Notes: generated from the sequence alone by a model not told the origin. Counted from the stretch's first letter, positions 25,507 through 35,012 are shown. The stretch: DNA of 64,000 nucleotides from [Clostridium] celerecrescens 18A (GCF_002797975.1 NZ_PGET01000001.1:2170001-2234000), one strand, 5' to 3'. Program-made: numbers and translations.

Positions 25507-27450
25507 TTACTTTTCGCGCAACCATACAATCATTTCACCCTTGCCCCGGTTATTCCAGCAGCAATAAGGAATCGCCTTAAACGTATCATTTATATAAGAA
25601 GGTTTTTCTTCTTCATAGAGGGAATCACCCACCCTGGAATAATCTATGCGCATACCTTCCAGTCCGGCACACAAGGTTCCGCCAAGCAATGATTCGTCAA
25701 ACTCTTCCTTAGGCGGCACCGAACTGTCTATGATGTCTGATGCCAGATACTTGCCGTTATCCGTTTCCTCCAGGCAATACACCATAGGCCCTTTCATCAG
25801 GCAGACCTTCCCGATGTTGTCACGTACCCTGGGATTGCATCTTACAAAACGGAAAGATACATCAAAAACCAATGTGACCTTATCTCCTGCCTTCCAGTTA
25901 CGGGTCAGGTATAAGTATCCTTTTTCCAGGCAAACGGCTTCCTTAACACCATTGACACTTAGTTCCGCCTTGCCGGAATAGGACGGTTTCCGGATCCCTA
26001 CGGTAAACTCCTGTCCGTCTGTTTCCGGAGTGATTTCCAGTGTTACATCACCTTTTACCGGATAATCAGAACTGAGCAGAAGCTCCACATGGCCGGAGCA
26101 AAGGCCGGTTTCAATCCTGCTGCTTATAAATAAGTTCACGTATATCGTATTCTGCTCTGAAGCATACATATAATTGCCCAGGGATGCAAGGGTCCTTGCA
26201 ATATTAGGCGGACAGCAGGATACGCCAAACCAAAGCTGCCTTGTGGTCTTCACATGGCGGTAAGTCGGATTCTTCTCAGCAATCTCCGGAACCACCTCTA
26301 AAGGATTGACATAAAAGAAATGCTTCCCATCAAGGGCGATTCCCGCCAAAAGGGTGTTGTATAATGCCTTTTCTACTATGTCCATATATCTTCCATCCTT
26401 TGTGATCCGAAACAGCCGGTTGGAAAACATGGCAAGCCCCACAGTGGCGCAGGATTCCGAATAGTTTGAATTGTTCGGCAGATCATAATCCGTGGTAAAT
26501 CTCTCCCCATAGGATGCAGAACCAATGCTTCCGGTGATGTACATCCGTTTTTCCACAATGTTGTTCCACAGGGTTTCGCACTGTTTCAACAGTTCTTTAT
26601 CCTGATATTCATAAGCCAAGTCAGCCATGGCGCTGTATAAATAAACTGCCCGCACCGCATGCCCTTCCGCTGTTTCCTGTTCTTTCAATGGCATGTGGGA
26701 CTGGTTATAATCCAGGTCAAAATCCTTAAATTCCGGAAAGATGAAATTCTGATTCTTGATACAGTCTTCGTTTAAAAAATAACAAGGTCTTTCCCCTCTG
26801 GTCCGTACAAAAAAATCAGCCAGTTCCAGATATTTTGTCATTTTTGTTACCCGGTAAAGCTTTACCAGTGCCAGCTCCACTTCCGGGTGCCCCGGATAGC
26901 CATGGATTTTCTCCTCTTCCCTGCCAAACACCTTACACATGTAATCGGCAAACTTACATACTACATGAAGAAATTTCTTCTTGCCCGTTGCTTCATAATA
27001 TGCCACAGCCGCTTCGATCATATGTCCTGCAGTGTAAAGCTCATGACCTTCAAACAGGTCAGACCACCGTCTTTTGCCTGTGATTGTATAATACGTATTC
27101 AAATAGCCATCATCACACTGTGCTCTGGCAATTAAATCGATGGCGCTGTCAGCGGCGGCTTCCAGTTCGGGATTCTTCTTTTTAGCGAGGGAATAGGCGG
27201 CGGCTTCCAGCCATTTGGCAACATCCGTATCCTGAAATACCACGCCCTTGTGTTCTCCCTTTTCATCGCCGCAGGCAATCCGGAAATTTCTGATACAATA
27301 GCTTTTTTCGGCCCCTTCTACCCGATCATTGATCAGCTCCCATTGAAAGGGTAATATAACATGATCCACCAGATCAATATATCTGTTCCAGAATGGATCA
27401 TCAATTATAATGCTTTTTAATTCCATTGTTGTCAACTTACCAGCTTCCAT
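25507..27450 (-). CDS. GH127 beta-L-arabinofuranosidase
   Basis: A 647-residue intracellular glycosidase of the GH127 (DUF1680) family, which removes beta-L-arabinofuranose by a cysteine nucleophile bound to zinc. The toroid domain (residues 1-430) holds DDGYLNTYY and GHELYTAGHM, the acidic/Cys site YSESCATVGLAMFSNRL and the double cysteine GVSCCPPNIARTLASLG; the C terminus is a beta domain. No signal peptide. GAGGAAAAGAT precedes the ATG at 27450. It is the last gene of an operon with a LacI regulator and a sugar importer, so it likely hydrolyses imported arabinosides from plant glycans or extensin. Confidence 0.9.
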   Translation of the reverse strand: MEAGKLTTMELKSIIIDDPFWNRYIDLVDHVILPFQWELINDRVEGAEKSYCIRNFRIACGDEKGEHKGVVFQDTDVAKWLEAAAYSLAKKKNPELEAAADSAIDLIARAQCDDGYLNTYYTITGKRRWSDLFEGHELYTAGHMIEAAVAYYEATGKKKFLHVVCKFADYMCKVFGREEEKIHGYPGHPEVELALVKLYRVTKMTKYLELADFFVRTRGERPCYFLNEDCIKNQNFIFPEFKDFDLDYNQSHMPLKEQETAEGHAVRAVYLYSAMADLAYEYQDKELLKQCETLWNNIVEKRMYITGSIGSASYGERFTTDYDLPNNSNYSESCATVGLAMFSNRLFRITKDGRYMDIVEKALYNTLLAGIALDGKHFFYVNPLEVVPEIAEKNPTYRHVKTTRQLWFGVSCCPPNIARTLASLGNYMYASEQNTIYVNLFISSRIETGLCSGHVELLLSSDYPVKGDVTLEITPETDGQEFTVGIRKPSYSGKAELSVNGVKEAVCLEKGYLYLTRNWKAGDKVTLVFDVSFRFVRCNPRVRDNIGKVCLMKGPMVYCLEETDNGKYLASDIIDSSVPPKEEFDESLLGGTLCAGLEGMRIDYSRVGDSLYEEEKPSYINDTFKAIPYCCWNNRGKGEMIVWLREK

Positions 27451-27470
27451 ATCTTTTCCTCACTTAGTTT

Positions 27471-28520
27471 TTATTCATAAACCGCAGATTCGTTCCGATT
27501 CTTTACCGACTCTCCTTCTATCAGGGCGCAGGGCAGGGTGATGTTTACATCTCCCACACTGGTTCCATGAATACTTTCCAGCAAAAGCTCCATGGAACGG
27601 TATCCCATTTCCTGAAGAGGTCTTTCCACTGTGGTGATTCTTGGGGTCACATACTGGACAATATCTCCATTATCAAAACCCGTTACTGAAATATCGTCTG
27701 GAATTTTAAGTCCGAGTTCTCTCGCAGCATCATAAACACCTACTGCCATATCGTCGTTCATCGCTACGATCGCAGTTGGAAAGTTCTTTTTATTAAGAAG
27801 CTTTCCGGCTGCCTCCTTTCCTTCCCGGTACTTCCAGTTTCCGCATACAATGTTCTCAGGCTTTAATTCTATCCCTGCCTCGTCCAAGGCTCTCTGAAAG
27901 CCCTTAAACCGAAGGGCAGCAGGCTCTGATCCCTTTAGCCCGTTGATCACGCCAAACTCCTTGTGTCCATTACTTATTAACATCTGGGTCATCTGGTAAA
28001 CCGTTTTTTCGTTGCTATAGCGGACCGAGGATCCTTCCCCATCCGTATAACAGTAACAATAAACCACCGGTTTTTTTATATCATGAAGCACATGGCTTAT
28101 TTTGCGGTCATGCATCCCCACATAAATAATGCCATCCACCTGCATTCCAATCAGAACATCAACCGCCTTGTCGATGTCCTTCTGAAAATTTGAAATATGT
28201 TCAAACTGAGATTCTATTTTGCTAAGAAGCCTTAAATTGTTTAAGATGGTATTATATCCTCTTGCTTCTGCAATTTCATTGATCCCGTCAATGATATGGG
28301 CCGTATGCCAGACAGTAATGTCTTCAACAATCACTCCAATCAGGAACGATTCATTTGTCCGAAGACTTTTCGCCAGGATATTGGACCGGTATCCTGTTTC
28401 TTTTATGATCTTTTCTACCCTTTTTCTTGTCTCTTCACTTACCTGAGCCGTATTATTGAGCACATATGATACCGTTGCTACGGATACACCGGCCATTGAA
28501 GCAATTTCTTTTAATGTCAT
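27471..28520 (-). CDS. LacI-family transcriptional regulator
   Basis: A 349-residue regulator. The N-terminal HTH is MTLKEIASMAGVSVATVSYV with hinge helix YRSNILAKSLRT, followed by a periplasmic-binding-protein-like sugar sensor (VTGFDNGDIVQYVTPRITTVERP). The start at 28520 has GAGGGAG upstream; the longer frame to 28580 has no support. It sits between the importer and the GH127 gene. It probably represses the operon through the two TTTAAwCGwTTAAA palindromes upstream of the binding-protein gene. Confidence 0.92.
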   Translation of the reverse strand: MTLKEIASMAGVSVATVSYVLNNTAQVSEETRKRVEKIIKETGYRSNILAKSLRTNESFLIGVIVEDITVWHTAHIIDGINEIAEARGYNTILNNLRLLSKIESQFEHISNFQKDIDKAVDVLIGMQVDGIIYVGMHDRKISHVLHDIKKPVVYCYCYTDGEGSSVRYSNEKTVYQMTQMLISNGHKEFGVINGLKGSEPAALRFKGFQRALDEAGIELKPENIVCGNWKYREGKEAAGKLLNKKNFPTAIVAMNDDMAVGVYDAARELGLKIPDDISVTGFDNGDIVQYVTPRITTVERPLQEMGYRSMELLLESIHGTSVGDVNITLPCALIEGESVKNRNESAVYE

Positions 28521-28584
28521 GGTAATACTCCCTCTTTCCTCTTTTTCCGTTCCTTTATCCATCACTTCATGGCAGCCCATTCCC

Positions 28585-29436
28585 CTATCCTTTTAAACCG
28601 GAAGTTTTGATCCCTTCAACCAGGAATCTGGAACCAAACAGGTAAAGAAGCATTGGGGGCAGAATCATAAGAGATGATGCTGCCATAATTGACGGCCAGT
28701 TAATAACAAATGCATTACCAGAAGTATACATAAATGTAGTCATTAATGCAATGGTCAGCGTTCTCCACTTGTCGCTGTTAATATAGAACACCGGCTGGGT
28801 CAGCTCATTCCACCAGAATACACTGGAAAGCACACCGATTGTGGTAAAGGTGGATTTTGACAGAGGCACCAGCACTTTAAAAAACACACCCAGCTTGCTG
28901 CATCCGTCTATGGTTGCTGCTTCATCCAGTTCCTTTGGGATAGACCGGAAAAACTGCCGGAAAAGAAATACATTATAGGGATAAGCAAAAAATGACGGTA
29001 CGATCATGGGGAGAAGGGAATCAAGCCAGCCGATCTTCCCAAACATAATGTACTGGGGAATAATCAGGGCAATCCCCGGAATCATCATCGTTCCCACAAT
29101 CAATGAAAATATTAAGTTCTTCCCAGGAAACTCCATTCTTGCAAGAGGATAGGCTACAAAGGAAGAGGATATTAATGTCCCTAACGTTGTTCCTGCCATT
29201 AATAGAACGGTATTTCTTACATATAAATAATAGTTGGAATGAAAGAAGATATAGTTAAAGTTCTCCAGGGTCACATTCTTAGGGATGATATCAGAAGAGG
29301 TGGTGAACTCTGTTAAATTTTTAAATCCTCCCGAAAACACCCATATGATCGGAGAGAACATGATAACAGCAACAAGAATCTTAAGAATAAAAATCAGAAT
29401 CCTGCCTGCCTTTTTCTTTGCCTTTACTGAATTCAT
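28585..29436 (-). CDS. Carbohydrate ABC importer permease, MalG type
   Basis: A 283-residue permease with six transmembrane segments and the EAA loop KELDEAATIDGCSKLGVFFK. It follows the MalF-type gene by 12 bases with AGGAGG. It is part of the arabinoside-type importer and, as in the first locus, no ATPase gene is present. Confidence 0.9.
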   Translation of the reverse strand: MNSVKAKKKAGRILIFILKILVAVIMFSPIIWVFSGGFKNLTEFTTSSDIIPKNVTLENFNYIFFHSNYYLYVRNTVLLMAGTTLGTLISSSFVAYPLARMEFPGKNLIFSLIVGTMMIPGIALIIPQYIMFGKIGWLDSLLPMIVPSFFAYPYNVFLFRQFFRSIPKELDEAATIDGCSKLGVFFKVLVPLSKSTFTTIGVLSSVFWWNELTQPVFYINSDKWRTLTIALMTTFMYTSGNAFVINWPSIMAASSLMILPPMLLYLFGSRFLVEGIKTSGLKG

Positions 29437-29448
29437 GGCCTCTCCTCC

Positions 29449-30372
29449 TTAATTTTCGTAATAGACAAGTTTTTTTGATACTGCAAATATGCCGATCCCA
29501 AAACCGCAGGCGATCAGAAAAAGAACCACCGACAGCGCACAGGCATATCCGACTTTCATATTGCTGAAAGCTTCCTTATAAATCAAAAGGCTTAAAACCT
29601 GGGTCATCCCGTCAGGATCCCCGCTTTCCCCTGTCAATGGATACAGCAGTGCAAAGGAACCGTTAAGCGCGCTGATGCAGCCCATAACCGCATTAAACAG
29701 CACAATGGGGGATATCATGGGAAGCGTTACGCCGAAAAACTTCCGGAACGGGCTTGCACCGTCAATGTCACACGCTTCATAAAGTTCTCCGGGAACATCA
29801 TTTAAGCCTGAGCGGAAGATCAGCATCATCTGTCCGGTGTTGTATGTAAACAGGGTAATAAAAAATACAGCAAGATATATGGTGTGTTTGTCATACAGCC
29901 AGTTCACCATGACATTTTTTGCAGTCATCTGTGAAATTAAGGCATTTAAAAGACCTGCCTCTTTTCCGAAAATCGTGCGGAATGTATACGCCAGTGCAAC
30001 CGTCGGTATAACGGACGGAAGAAAATAACAGAACTGGAATATGCCGTTTAATTTCTGTTTATAATTCAACAGCATAGCAAGAATCACTGCCCAGATCGTA
30101 GTAACCACCATCATAACAACCGTAAAAAACAAGGTTACTTTTATGGAGTTCCAAAAGGTAGGGCTTTGAACCATATTCACGTAATTTGCCAATCCTACAA
30201 AATTTGAAATGCCGTTTAATTTCCGGTTTGTCAAACTCACTGCAAACATAAAAACAATGGGAAATAAGGTAAAACATATAAATCCTATAAACCATGGGGC
30301 ACAAAAAGCATATGCAGTCAGATGATTCATAAGCTTCTTTTTATTTATCGGCTTCCTTTTCTCATTTTTCAT
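29449..30372 (-). CDS. Carbohydrate ABC importer permease, MalF type
   Basis: A 307-residue permease. A cytoplasmic, lysine-rich N terminus (MKNEKRKPINKKKL) is followed by six transmembrane segments, with the EAA loop GELYEACDIDGASPFRKF. The ATG at 30372 is preferred; in-frame upstream codons lack a well-placed ribosome site. It lies 128 bases after the binding-protein gene, with a GC-rich hairpin in the gap. Confidence 0.9.
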   Translation of the reverse strand: MKNEKRKPINKKKLMNHLTAYAFCAPWFIGFICFTLFPIVFMFAVSLTNRKLNGISNFVGLANYVNMVQSPTFWNSIKVTLFFTVVMMVVTTIWAVILAMLLNYKQKLNGIFQFCYFLPSVIPTVALAYTFRTIFGKEAGLLNALISQMTAKNVMVNWLYDKHTIYLAVFFITLFTYNTGQMMLIFRSGLNDVPGELYEACDIDGASPFRKFFGVTLPMISPIVLFNAVMGCISALNGSFALLYPLTGESGDPDGMTQVLSLLIYKEAFSNMKVGYACALSVVLFLIACGFGIGIFAVSKKLVYYEN

Positions 30373-30417
30373 AGCATTCACGATCCTTTCGCTTAAAGGC
30401 ACAAATGACCTCTCCTT

Positions 30418-30458
30418 GCGGCCGCTTTTCTTCCGTTTTCCGTCTGTTCTGCGGCCGC
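30418..30458 (-). repeat. Paired GCGGCCGC palindromes forming a hairpin
   Basis: Two copies of the 8-base palindrome GCGGCCGC (30418-30425 and 30451-30458) are 25 bases apart in the gap between the binding-protein and permease genes. Each copy can pair with the other. A stem here would stabilise the upstream binding-protein message or slow transcription. Confidence 0.55.
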
Positions 30459-30500
30459 TCCTGTACCTGGCTCAATTATTTCATCTGGCCTTATGAAAGC

Positions 30501-31817
30501 TTAATAGCCAATCGTCTCCTTTGCATAGTTGGAAGCATTCTTAACCGCATCTTCCGGAGTTTTCTGTCCTAATACCGCTGAGTTAAATTCACTGACCGCA
30601 TTGTTGGTTACACCGGAGGGTAAGCATGTATATCCAAATACGCCGGCCTTTAAGGAGTCTGTTATGGCATCCCAGTTTTCTATTGTAGTTACGCTTTCCA
30701 CCTTCCAGGCTCCTTTTTCTGCTATGGATTTGATTGCAGAAGGATTGCCGCTTGCCTTAGAGTTAATGGCCTGCCCTTCCTCGCCCATCAGGTATTCAAT
30801 TACCTTAAACGCAGATTCCTGATTCTTACTCTTTGCATTAATGCTGTAAAAACCGGTATGTAACGTGTTATATTTCAGTTTGTCGGTAGGAATTGAGGCT
30901 ATATCCCAGTTAAAGGCAAGCCCACCGCCATAAGTTCCTATATTCCAGCTTCCCTGCCAGCTCATAGCCGCTTTTCCAGCCGCAAAAAGATCTGCAGTAT
31001 CGGAAGAAGGTTCCGGCATGGTACCGTTTTTGACCATTTGTGCCACATCAGAGACAAAAGAAACCGCACCGTCGCCGATCACCATCTGACCCTTGGCCGG
31101 GTCAAAGACCTGATCACCTGCACCGCCGATCCCTGCCCACCAGGTCTGGGTGTTGGGAAGTGCGCTTCCATATACCTCAGTCGTACCGTCGGCTGCCTTT
31201 TGGGTAAGTTTCTCTGCCGCTGCCTTATAGTCTGCATAAGACCAGTCATTCGTCGGGTAGACAATACCTGCTGCATCAAACATATCCTGGTTGTAATACA
31301 GAATTTCCGTAGCCGCACACCACGGCAAACCATAGGTACCGCCCAGGCCCTCAGACAGCTTTGCTACCGCATCAATAAAATCATCTGTTTTAATTGTTGA
31401 TTTGGCCAGATAATCATCAAGCGGAATAATTCCTCCTACCTGGGCAAAGTTAGCGATGTCATTTTCCCAGATCACATAGATGTCAACGGAATCATTCCCG
31501 GTTGAAACCATCTGGTTCAATTTAGAGGAATAATCGCTTTCCGGGATCACTGTCACTTCCACTTCAATACCTGTTGCCTTTTCAGCCTGTAAATACATAT
31601 TAAGAGCTTCGTCCTTACTCGGCTCATTCCAGACCGCAATGGTTACTTTCTTTCCTGCTTCGGCTGAATCTGTCTTACTGCTTTCCCCTGCCTTGGACTC
31701 AGTACTTCCGGCCACAGTCCCTTCCGGCTTTTCTGTTCCGCTGGCGCCGCAGCCGGCTAGTGAACCACATACAACAGCTGTTGACAGAAGCAATGCCAGT
31801 AATTTCTTTCTTCCCAT
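30501..31817 (-). CDS. Sugar ABC importer solute-binding lipoprotein
   Basis: A 438-residue family-1 binding protein. The signal peptide MGRKKLLALLLSTAVVCGS leads to the lipobox LAGC, then a Ser/Glu/Lys linker; the mature part begins VTIAVWNEPSKDEALNMYL. It should capture the arabinoside or related oligosaccharide for the GH127 locus. GGAGG precedes the ATG. It is the first gene of the operon, which is controlled by two LacI-type palindromes. Confidence 0.92.
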   Translation of the reverse strand: MGRKKLLALLLSTAVVCGSLAGCGASGTEKPEGTVAGSTESKAGESSKTDSAEAGKKVTIAVWNEPSKDEALNMYLQAEKATGIEVEVTVIPESDYSSKLNQMVSTGNDSVDIYVIWENDIANFAQVGGIIPLDDYLAKSTIKTDDFIDAVAKLSEGLGGTYGLPWCAATEILYYNQDMFDAAGIVYPTNDWSYADYKAAAEKLTQKAADGTTEVYGSALPNTQTWWAGIGGAGDQVFDPAKGQMVIGDGAVSFVSDVAQMVKNGTMPEPSSDTADLFAAGKAAMSWQGSWNIGTYGGGLAFNWDIASIPTDKLKYNTLHTGFYSINAKSKNQESAFKVIEYLMGEEGQAINSKASGNPSAIKSIAEKGAWKVESVTTIENWDAITDSLKAGVFGYTCLPSGVTNNAVSEFNSAVLGQKTPEDAVKNASNYAKETIGY

Positions 31818-31847
31818 AATAAACCCTCCAATAAATTATTTTATTTA

Positions 31848-31861
31848 TTTAAACGATTAAA
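31848..31861. promoter_or_regulatory. LacI-type operator O1
   Basis: TTTAAACGATTAAA is a near-perfect palindrome with the central CG typical of LacI-family sites, 31 bases upstream of the binding-protein start. It pairs with an inverted copy 71 bases away. Confidence 0.65.
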
Positions 31862-31918
31862 TAACTTTTTTAAATTTTGGCCGATTGATATTGATATCCA
31901 TCAGCCATATACGATCTA

Positions 31919-31932
31919 TTTAATCGTTTAAA
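31919..31932. promoter_or_regulatory. LacI-type operator O2
   Basis: TTTAATCGTTTAAA is the reverse complement of O1. The 71-base centre-to-centre distance is close to seven helical turns, which would allow looping by a tetrameric or paired repressor. Confidence 0.65.
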
Positions 31933-32125
31933 TTAAATTCGCAAAAAAATATACATCATATTGTATAGTTTTAATATATAACCTTTTTATTTATTTGTCA
32001 ATATTTTAATTTACTTTTATATATTTCCTCTTATATTAGTAATTTTATATATTTAAAGGTTTAAATAAACAAGTCGGATTTATGCCCTGCCGCTTTCATT
32101 TGTCGAACGCTGGATTGAATATGAG
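31933..32125. other. AT-rich promoter region
   Basis: No gene is visible. It should contain the promoter of the GH127 importer operon, but I cannot choose one -35/-10 pair with confidence. Confidence 0.4.
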
Positions 32126-32159
32126 AATGAGGCAGGATTCCTGGAAATCCTGCCTCATT
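32126..32159. terminator. Hairpin after the first PfkB kinase gene
   Basis: AATGAGGCAGGATT and AATCCTGCCTCATT form a 14-base-pair stem. The T-run is weak on both strands, so terminator strength is uncertain. Confidence 0.6.
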
Positions 32160-32183
32160 TGCCGGTATTATATTTACTTTATT

Positions 32184-33209
32184 TTATCTGCTCATCTCGC
32201 TCTGAGGTCCCTTGTCGTTATGGTCTTTTATAACGGTATTTACCTCACTCAAATCTGAAGTTGGAAGATCACCTGGTATGGTATTCTTTAAAGCTGCAGT
32301 TGCATTGCCGTACTGGACTGCCTTCATGCAGTCCCCTCCGCTGCTTAAAAGACCATATAGAGCACCTGCAATATAAGCATCTCCGCTTCCGATCCGGTCA
32401 ACAACATCAATGTTGTGGTATGGTTCTTCCTCGTAATATTCTTTTCTGGAAGCATCGTAAATCACAGAGCCAAAGGTATGGCTCTTGGGGCTGTGCACGA
32501 TCCTTTGGGTGGAAGCCACTACGGAAATGGGATATTCCTCTGTAAAGCTCTTCATCATTTCCTTAACGGTCCCTTCCTTCTTAAAGGTCAGTCTGGCCGT
32601 CTCTTCTGAGCAGAAGAAAATATCCACATAGGGAAGAATCTCTTCAATGCATGCTCTGGCTTCCTCACCGGTCCAGAGATTTCCACGGAAATTCACATCA
32701 AAAGAAATGATGGTTCCTGTCTGCTTGAACTTTTTAATCATATCAATGGCTGTCTTCCTGGTATTCTCACACAAAGCCAGGGTGATTCCTGTAGTGTGGA
32801 AACAGGTAGTTGCCGTATACATCTCCTCAGGAAACGAAGAGGTGCTGATCTGGACAAAAGAACTGTTCTTTCTGTCGTAAATGACCTTAGGTTTCCTTGG
32901 ATATGCTCCGTATTCATAATAATATAGCCCAAGCCTAGCGTTCGAGCTGTTATCGTAAACAAAATAGTCATCGCTGATTCCATAGGAACGGACTTTGCTC
33001 TTTACAAAATTTCCTATATCATTAAACGGAAGCTGGGTAACCACGCCGGTATGAAGCCCTAAAAGAGCCGCTCCTACGGCAACATTAAGTTCTGCCCCGC
33101 CCACCTGCTTTTGAAAGGAATCTCCCCGGACAAGCCGTTCCACACCTTCCGGAGACAAGCGTAACAACAATTCTCCAAGGCTCAGTAAATCAAAAGGTCT
33201 GTCACTCAT
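32184..33209 (-). CDS. PfkB sugar kinase, probable 2-keto-3-deoxygluconate kinase
   Basis: A 341-residue ribokinase-family kinase. The N-terminal signature is QVGGAELNVAVGAALLG, and the C-terminal catalytic signature is VDRIGSGDAYIAGALYG with the base aspartate. It sits in a uronate cluster with KDPG aldolase, so phosphorylation of 2-keto-3-deoxygluconate is the likely reaction. The start at 33209 has GGAGG ten bases upstream. It is the second of two tandem PfkB genes and is separated from the first by a terminator-like hairpin, so it may be expressed at a lower level or act on a different keto-sugar. Confidence 0.78.
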   Translation of the reverse strand: MSDRPFDLLSLGELLLRLSPEGVERLVRGDSFQKQVGGAELNVAVGAALLGLHTGVVTQLPFNDIGNFVKSKVRSYGISDDYFVYDNSSNARLGLYYYEYGAYPRKPKVIYDRKNSSFVQISTSSFPEEMYTATTCFHTTGITLALCENTRKTAIDMIKKFKQTGTIISFDVNFRGNLWTGEEARACIEEILPYVDIFFCSEETARLTFKKEGTVKEMMKSFTEEYPISVVASTQRIVHSPKSHTFGSVIYDASRKEYYEEEPYHNIDVVDRIGSGDAYIAGALYGLLSSGGDCMKAVQYGNATAALKNTIPGDLPTSDLSEVNTVIKDHNDKGPQSEMSR

Positions 33210-33236
33210 CTTGAACTTTCCTCCATAGTTTTTTAA

Positions 33237-33266
33237 AAGGGGAGTCATTGCCCAATGACTCCCCTT
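33237..33266 (-). terminator. Intercistronic hairpin between the two kinase genes
   Basis: AAGGGGAGTCATTG and CAATGACTCCCCTT form a 14-base-pair stem with a two-base loop. On the minus strand TTTT follows, so it can act as a partial terminator. Confidence 0.7.
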
Positions 33267-33282
33267 CTCTATTTCTTATCAA

Positions 33283-34314
33283 TTATCTCTGAACACGTCC
33301 TGAACCGTCGCCGCCAGCCAGAGTATCTACGTCTTCTCTGGTCACCAGGTTGAAGTCTCCAGGAATGGTGTGCTTTAATGCAGAAGCCGCAACACCAAAC
33401 TCCAGAGCACCCTTAAAGTCCTTGCCGTCAGCCAGGCCGCAGATTACACCAGCTGCGAAGGAATCACCGCCGCCTACACGGTCAACGATAGGGGTAACGC
33501 GGTATTTTTTAGAGTGGTAGAACTCACGGGTTGCACCATCCATGATACATGCAGACCAGCCGTTGTCAGAAGCTGAGTAGCTTTCACGCAGGGAGCTGAT
33601 CACATACTTGAAGTTAAACTTATCGACCATCTGATTGAAGATGTCAACATAACCCTGTAATTCCAGTTCGCCGGAAGTTACATCGGTGTTGCCTGGCTTA
33701 AAGCCAAGAACCTTTTCTGCATCCTCTTCGTTACCGATGCATACATCAACGTACTGCATCAGGTTTGTCATAACCTTCTGAGCCTTCTCAGAAGACCATA
33801 ATTTCTTACGGAAGTTTAAGTCTACGGAAACGGTTACACCATGAGCCTTAGCTGCCTTTAAAGCTGTCTCAGTCAGTTCTGCTGCTTCATCACTTACTGC
33901 CGGTGTGATTCCTGTGAAATGGAACCAATCTGCATCTTTAAAAATCTCATCAAAGTTAAAATTTGCTGCAGTTGCTGTAGCGATGGAGGAATGTGCTCTG
34001 TCATATACGACAGCAGATGCTCTCATGGCTGAACCTGTCTCTAAAAAGTAGATACCAAGTCTTTCACCGCATTTTGCAATGTGCTTTGTTCCCACGTTGT
34101 ATTTTCTTAAAGCAGCTACCGCACACTCACCGATGGGGTTCTTAGGAACTGCTGTAACAAACTCAACGTCATGTCCATAGTTTGCTAAGGAAACAGCTAC
34201 GTTAGCTTCTCCGCCTCCGTAGTTTACATCAAACTCATCTGCCTGAATAAATTTCTCATTATTGGGGGTAGATAATCTTAACATGATCTCGCCCATGGTT
34301 ACAAGTTTTGCCAT
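33283..34314 (-). CDS. kdgK: 2-keto-3-deoxygluconate kinase (PfkB family)
   Basis: A 343-residue PfkB kinase with MGEIMLRLSTP at the start, YGGGEANVAVSLANYG, and the catalytic signature VDRVGGGDSFAAGVICG. It lies 47 bases after the KDPG aldolase gene in the same operon, which strongly supports 2-keto-3-deoxygluconate as substrate. The product KDPG is then split by the aldolase. It shares only part of its sequence with the neighbouring paralogue, so this is not a recent duplication. Confidence 0.88.
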   Translation of the reverse strand: MAKLVTMGEIMLRLSTPNNEKFIQADEFDVNYGGGEANVAVSLANYGHDVEFVTAVPKNPIGECAVAALRKYNVGTKHIAKCGERLGIYFLETGSAMRASAVVYDRAHSSIATATAANFNFDEIFKDADWFHFTGITPAVSDEAAELTETALKAAKAHGVTVSVDLNFRKKLWSSEKAQKVMTNLMQYVDVCIGNEEDAEKVLGFKPGNTDVTSGELELQGYVDIFNQMVDKFNFKYVISSLRESYSASDNGWSACIMDGATREFYHSKKYRVTPIVDRVGGGDSFAAGVICGLADGKDFKGALEFGVAASALKHTIPGDFNLVTREDVDTLAGGDGSGRVQR

Positions 34315-34361
34315 TTTGTATTCTCTCCTAAAATTCTATTATTAATTTTTATAATTAGTTT

Positions 34362-35012
34362 TTATTTGCGGGCTGCCGCTACTGCCTCAACAAATTCTTT
34401 TGCCTTCGCTGTTACTGCTGCAAAATCTCCAGTCTTAGCACCCTTTGTCAAGCTGCTGCCGGTACCAACGGCATAGGCTCCTGCCTTGATCCACTTATCA
34501 ACGTTGTCAACGTCAACACCGCCGGATGGCATGAAGTCACCCTGAGGAAGCGGGCCTTTAAAGGAGCTGATCGCATCTGGTCCCATGATGTTGCCTGGGA
34601 AGATCTTGATGACGTCACAGCCGCACTCCAATGCGGTAATAGCCTCGGTAGGTGTCATAACGCCTGGAAGCATAGGAACTCTGTAACGGTTGCAAAGCTT
34701 GATTGTCTCAACATTTAAGCCGGGGCTTACAACATAGTTAGCACCTGCAAGGATTGCTGCTCTCGCTGTTTCCGGGTCAAGTACAGTACCTGCTCCGATA
34801 ACAACCTCTTCATTTTTGCTATATTTTTCAGACATTTTTGCTATGAATTCAATTGGATTTCCTTCATCCATGGTCATTGTGATTTCAATAAAATTGATGC
34901 CGCCTGCAATGATGGCGTCGACTACCTTCTCGCCCTGCTCAAAGTCTTTTGCACGAACAACAGCTACCAGACAGTCTTTTTTCATCTTTGATAAAACCTG
35001 TTCTTTTTTCAT
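34362..35012 (-). CDS. eda: KDPG/KHG aldolase
   Basis: A 216-residue class I aldolase that cleaves 2-keto-3-deoxy-6-phosphogluconate to pyruvate and glyceraldehyde-3-phosphate. The catalytic Glu is in FIEITM, the phosphate-binding parts are VIGAGTVLDPE and FMPSGGVDVDN, and the Schiff-base lysine is in CDVIKIFPGN. It is the first gene of the operon eda-kdgK-(second kinase). A consensus promoter and a perfect 14-base palindrome lie just upstream, next to the IclR regulator gene. Confidence 0.94.
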   Translation of the reverse strand: MKKEQVLSKMKKDCLVAVVRAKDFEQGEKVVDAIIAGGINFIEITMTMDEGNPIEFIAKMSEKYSKNEEVVIGAGTVLDPETARAAILAGANYVVSPGLNVETIKLCNRYRVPMLPGVMTPTEAITALECGCDVIKIFPGNIMGPDAISSFKGPLPQGDFMPSGGVDVDNVDKWIKAGAYAVGTGSSLTKGAKTGDFAAVTAKAKEFVEAVAAARK

